Source: an uncultured Actinomyces sp. (GTDB taxonomy: Bacteria > Actinomycetota > Actinomycetes > Actinomycetales > Actinomycetaceae). From it: a stretch of DNA of 7,014 nucleotides. Both the position numbers and the translations under genes were made by a program. Shown here piece after piece: positions 6,115 through 7,014 of the stretch. The notes under the pieces are model-generated. The model was not told the origin of the DNA, did no database searches, and worked only from the letters and a program-made list of their open reading frames with translations. Every line of letters begins with the position of its first letter. Position 1 is the stretch's first letter. The stretch is taken from NCBI GenBank assembly GCA_900554605.1, contig USHU01000050.1:1-7014 (forward strand), in the 5' to 3' direction.

Positions 6115-6714
6115 ATGTCTCAGGTTTCAAACTCGGGCGTGACAAAGGCACGCTCGGCTGTCACCATCGGCGCATTTACCGCCGTCTATTTCATTCTCAT
6201 GTGGTGCTCGGGAATGCTCGGCTTCTTCGGCCCAGCATTCATGTTCGTTGGCTGGATTGTTGGTCTCCTCCTGAACGGCCCGGTCGTTATGTTGATGATG
6301 GTGCGCTCGCGCATGTTTGGCACGGTCACGATCATGGCGGGCATCGTCGCCTTCCTCATGGTCGTGACAGGACATGCGTGGGTGACCGCACCGGTCGCTC
6401 TTGTCCTCGGTTTCTTGGCTGACCTCATCGCTCGCAGCGGTGGATATCTGAGTGCCCCTCGAAACATCGCAGCGTACATGCTGTTCTCCCTGTGGATGAT
6501 CGGCCCACTTGCTCCGATTTTCTTTGCTCCAGACGCTTACTACGCGGATGTCGCGTCCCAGATGGGCCAGGACTACGCGGACGGAATGCGTGCCCTCTTT
6601 AGCCCCGCGGTCATCAGCGTGTGGGTCATTGTTGCGATGATCGTTGCCTGCATCGGTGGACTCATCGGGCGCTTCCTGCTTCGCAAGCACTTCGCAAAGG
6701 CCGGCGTTGCCTGA
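6115..6714 (+). CDS. ECF transporter S component, MptD/Trep_Strep family
   Basis: Likely the substrate-binding membrane subunit of an energy-coupling-factor importer. The 199-residue protein is very hydrophobic and has about six membrane segments (roughly residues 15-33, 36-54, 68-85, 89-104, 117-137 and 164-188). A short basic N-terminus (KAR at 11-13) and a basic end (LLRKHF) suggest cytoplasmic termini. The length and overall pattern, with MLGFFGPAFMFVGWIVGLLLNG early on and MFGTVTIMAG in the third helix, recall the MptD family (once called Trep_Strep), whose substrates are mostly undefined. AAAGG at 6102-6106, eight bases before the ATG, supports the start. It overlaps the next gene, an EcfT subunit, by eight bases. 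The DtxR-like box upstream hints at metal, heme or siderophore uptake, but no binding residues for these can be named. Family call from memory of the pattern, moderately sure. Confidence 0.75.
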   Translation: MSQVSNSGVTKARSAVTIGAFTAVYFILMWCSGMLGFFGPAFMFVGWIVGLLLNGPVVMLMMVRSRMFGTVTIMAGIVAFLMVVTGHAWVTAPVALVLGFLADLIARSGGYLSAPRNIAAYMLFSLWMIGPLAPIFFAPDAYYADVASQMGQDYADGMRALFSPAVISVWVIVAMIVACIGGLIGRFLLRKHFAKAGVA

Positions 6715-7014
6715 GATCTCGCTCGCCGAGGCCGCCCCAGGCGAGGCGACGAGCAAACTTGATCCGCGCACAAAACTGCTGGCCCTCCTCGTCCTCAACG
6801 CGCTCGTCATGCGCGCGAGCCCCACATCCACGCTGCTGGCTGTGCAGCTCCTCGCGGTGGTCGCCCTCGCGTGGGAGGTGAGTGTCACCACCGCAGTTCG
6901 CACCGGGCTCGGGTGCCTCCTCTGCGACGCATTCAGCCTCGGCTCGCCCCTCCTCGTCGCGTGGCTCGAGGCCATGGGATCGCCGCGTGGTGTGGTCCTC
7001 GTGATCGGCACGTG
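6707..7014 (+). CDS. ECF transporter T component (3' end outside window)
   Basis: Transmembrane coupling subunit (EcfT/CbiQ family) that would link the S component to ATPase subunits. The 102 visible residues begin with a TTG that overlaps the S-component stop by eight bases; AAAGG at 6696-6700 lies six bases before it. The diagnostic LDPRTKLL motif is at residues 18-25, followed by hydrophobic stretches at about 24-34, 41-56 and 66-100, as in the N-terminal half of EcfT. Family members are about 220-270 residues, so over half is missing. The overlap indicates an operon with translational coupling, and ATPase genes are expected downstream. Alternative first codons further in would remove the family motif, so TTG is favoured. 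Confidence 0.8.
   Translation, partial: MPEISLAEAAPGEATSKLDPRTKLLALLVLNALVMRASPTSTLLAVQLLAVVALAWEVSVTTAVRTGLGCLLCDAFSLGSPLLVAWLEAMGSPRGVVLVIGT

Noticed and set aside
6127..7011. Open frame of 294 codons on the minus strand
   Set aside because: Antisense to the ECF S and T genes; the product is a charged, His/Arg/Asp-rich composition typical of the complement of a membrane-protein gene.
1..7014. CRISPR, insertion sequence, prophage or defence genes
   Set aside because: No direct-repeat arrays, transposase, integrase or terminal inverted repeats were found on either strand; gene content is conserved housekeeping plus an ECF importer.

Overview
The window is a piece of an actinobacterial chromosome of moderately high GC. 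The protein styles (a monoacylglycerol-lipase-like hydrolase close to the mycobacterial type, an acidic N-terminal NusG tail, the HLHLHFTG form of adenosine deaminase), and the synteny around secE-nusG-rplK-rplA suggest Actinomycetaceae (Actinomyces/Schaalia-like). The genus is an inference and is not proven by the sequence.

Left part (1-3103), minus strand: three genes read leftwards. In transcription order they are aspC (aspartate aminotransferase, class I PLP enzyme), a monoacylglycerol-lipase-like alpha/beta hydrolase, and an adenosine deaminase cut by the window edge. Hydrolase and deaminase touch (stop and start share one base). A strong hairpin with terminator character lies inside the last codons of aspC, where the reading frame runs about 40 codons beyond the usual family end.

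Middle (3104-6014), plus strand: a divergent intergenic region with a likely promoter, then tRNA-Trp(CCA), secE, nusG, rplK and rplA. This is the classic cluster for protein export (SecE), transcription elongation/termination (NusG) and the large ribosomal subunit stalk base and L1 arm (L11, L1). A hairpin terminator separates secE from nusG. A promoter and a structured leader precede rplK, and a strong terminator closes the cluster after rplA.

Right part (6015-7014), plus strand: an AT-richer regulatory gap holds a 19-bp near-perfect dyad that resembles a DtxR/IdeR metal-repressor operator. It precedes an ECF-type vitamin/metal-class importer: an MptD/Trep_Strep-family substrate-binding S component, then an overlapping EcfT transmembrane component that runs off the window. 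The ATPase gene(s) would be expected just beyond.

Most of the window is conserved housekeeping DNA, and I see no defence system, mobile element or CRISPR. The best leads are the metal-box-controlled ECF transporter of unknown substrate and the odd 3' end of aspC.
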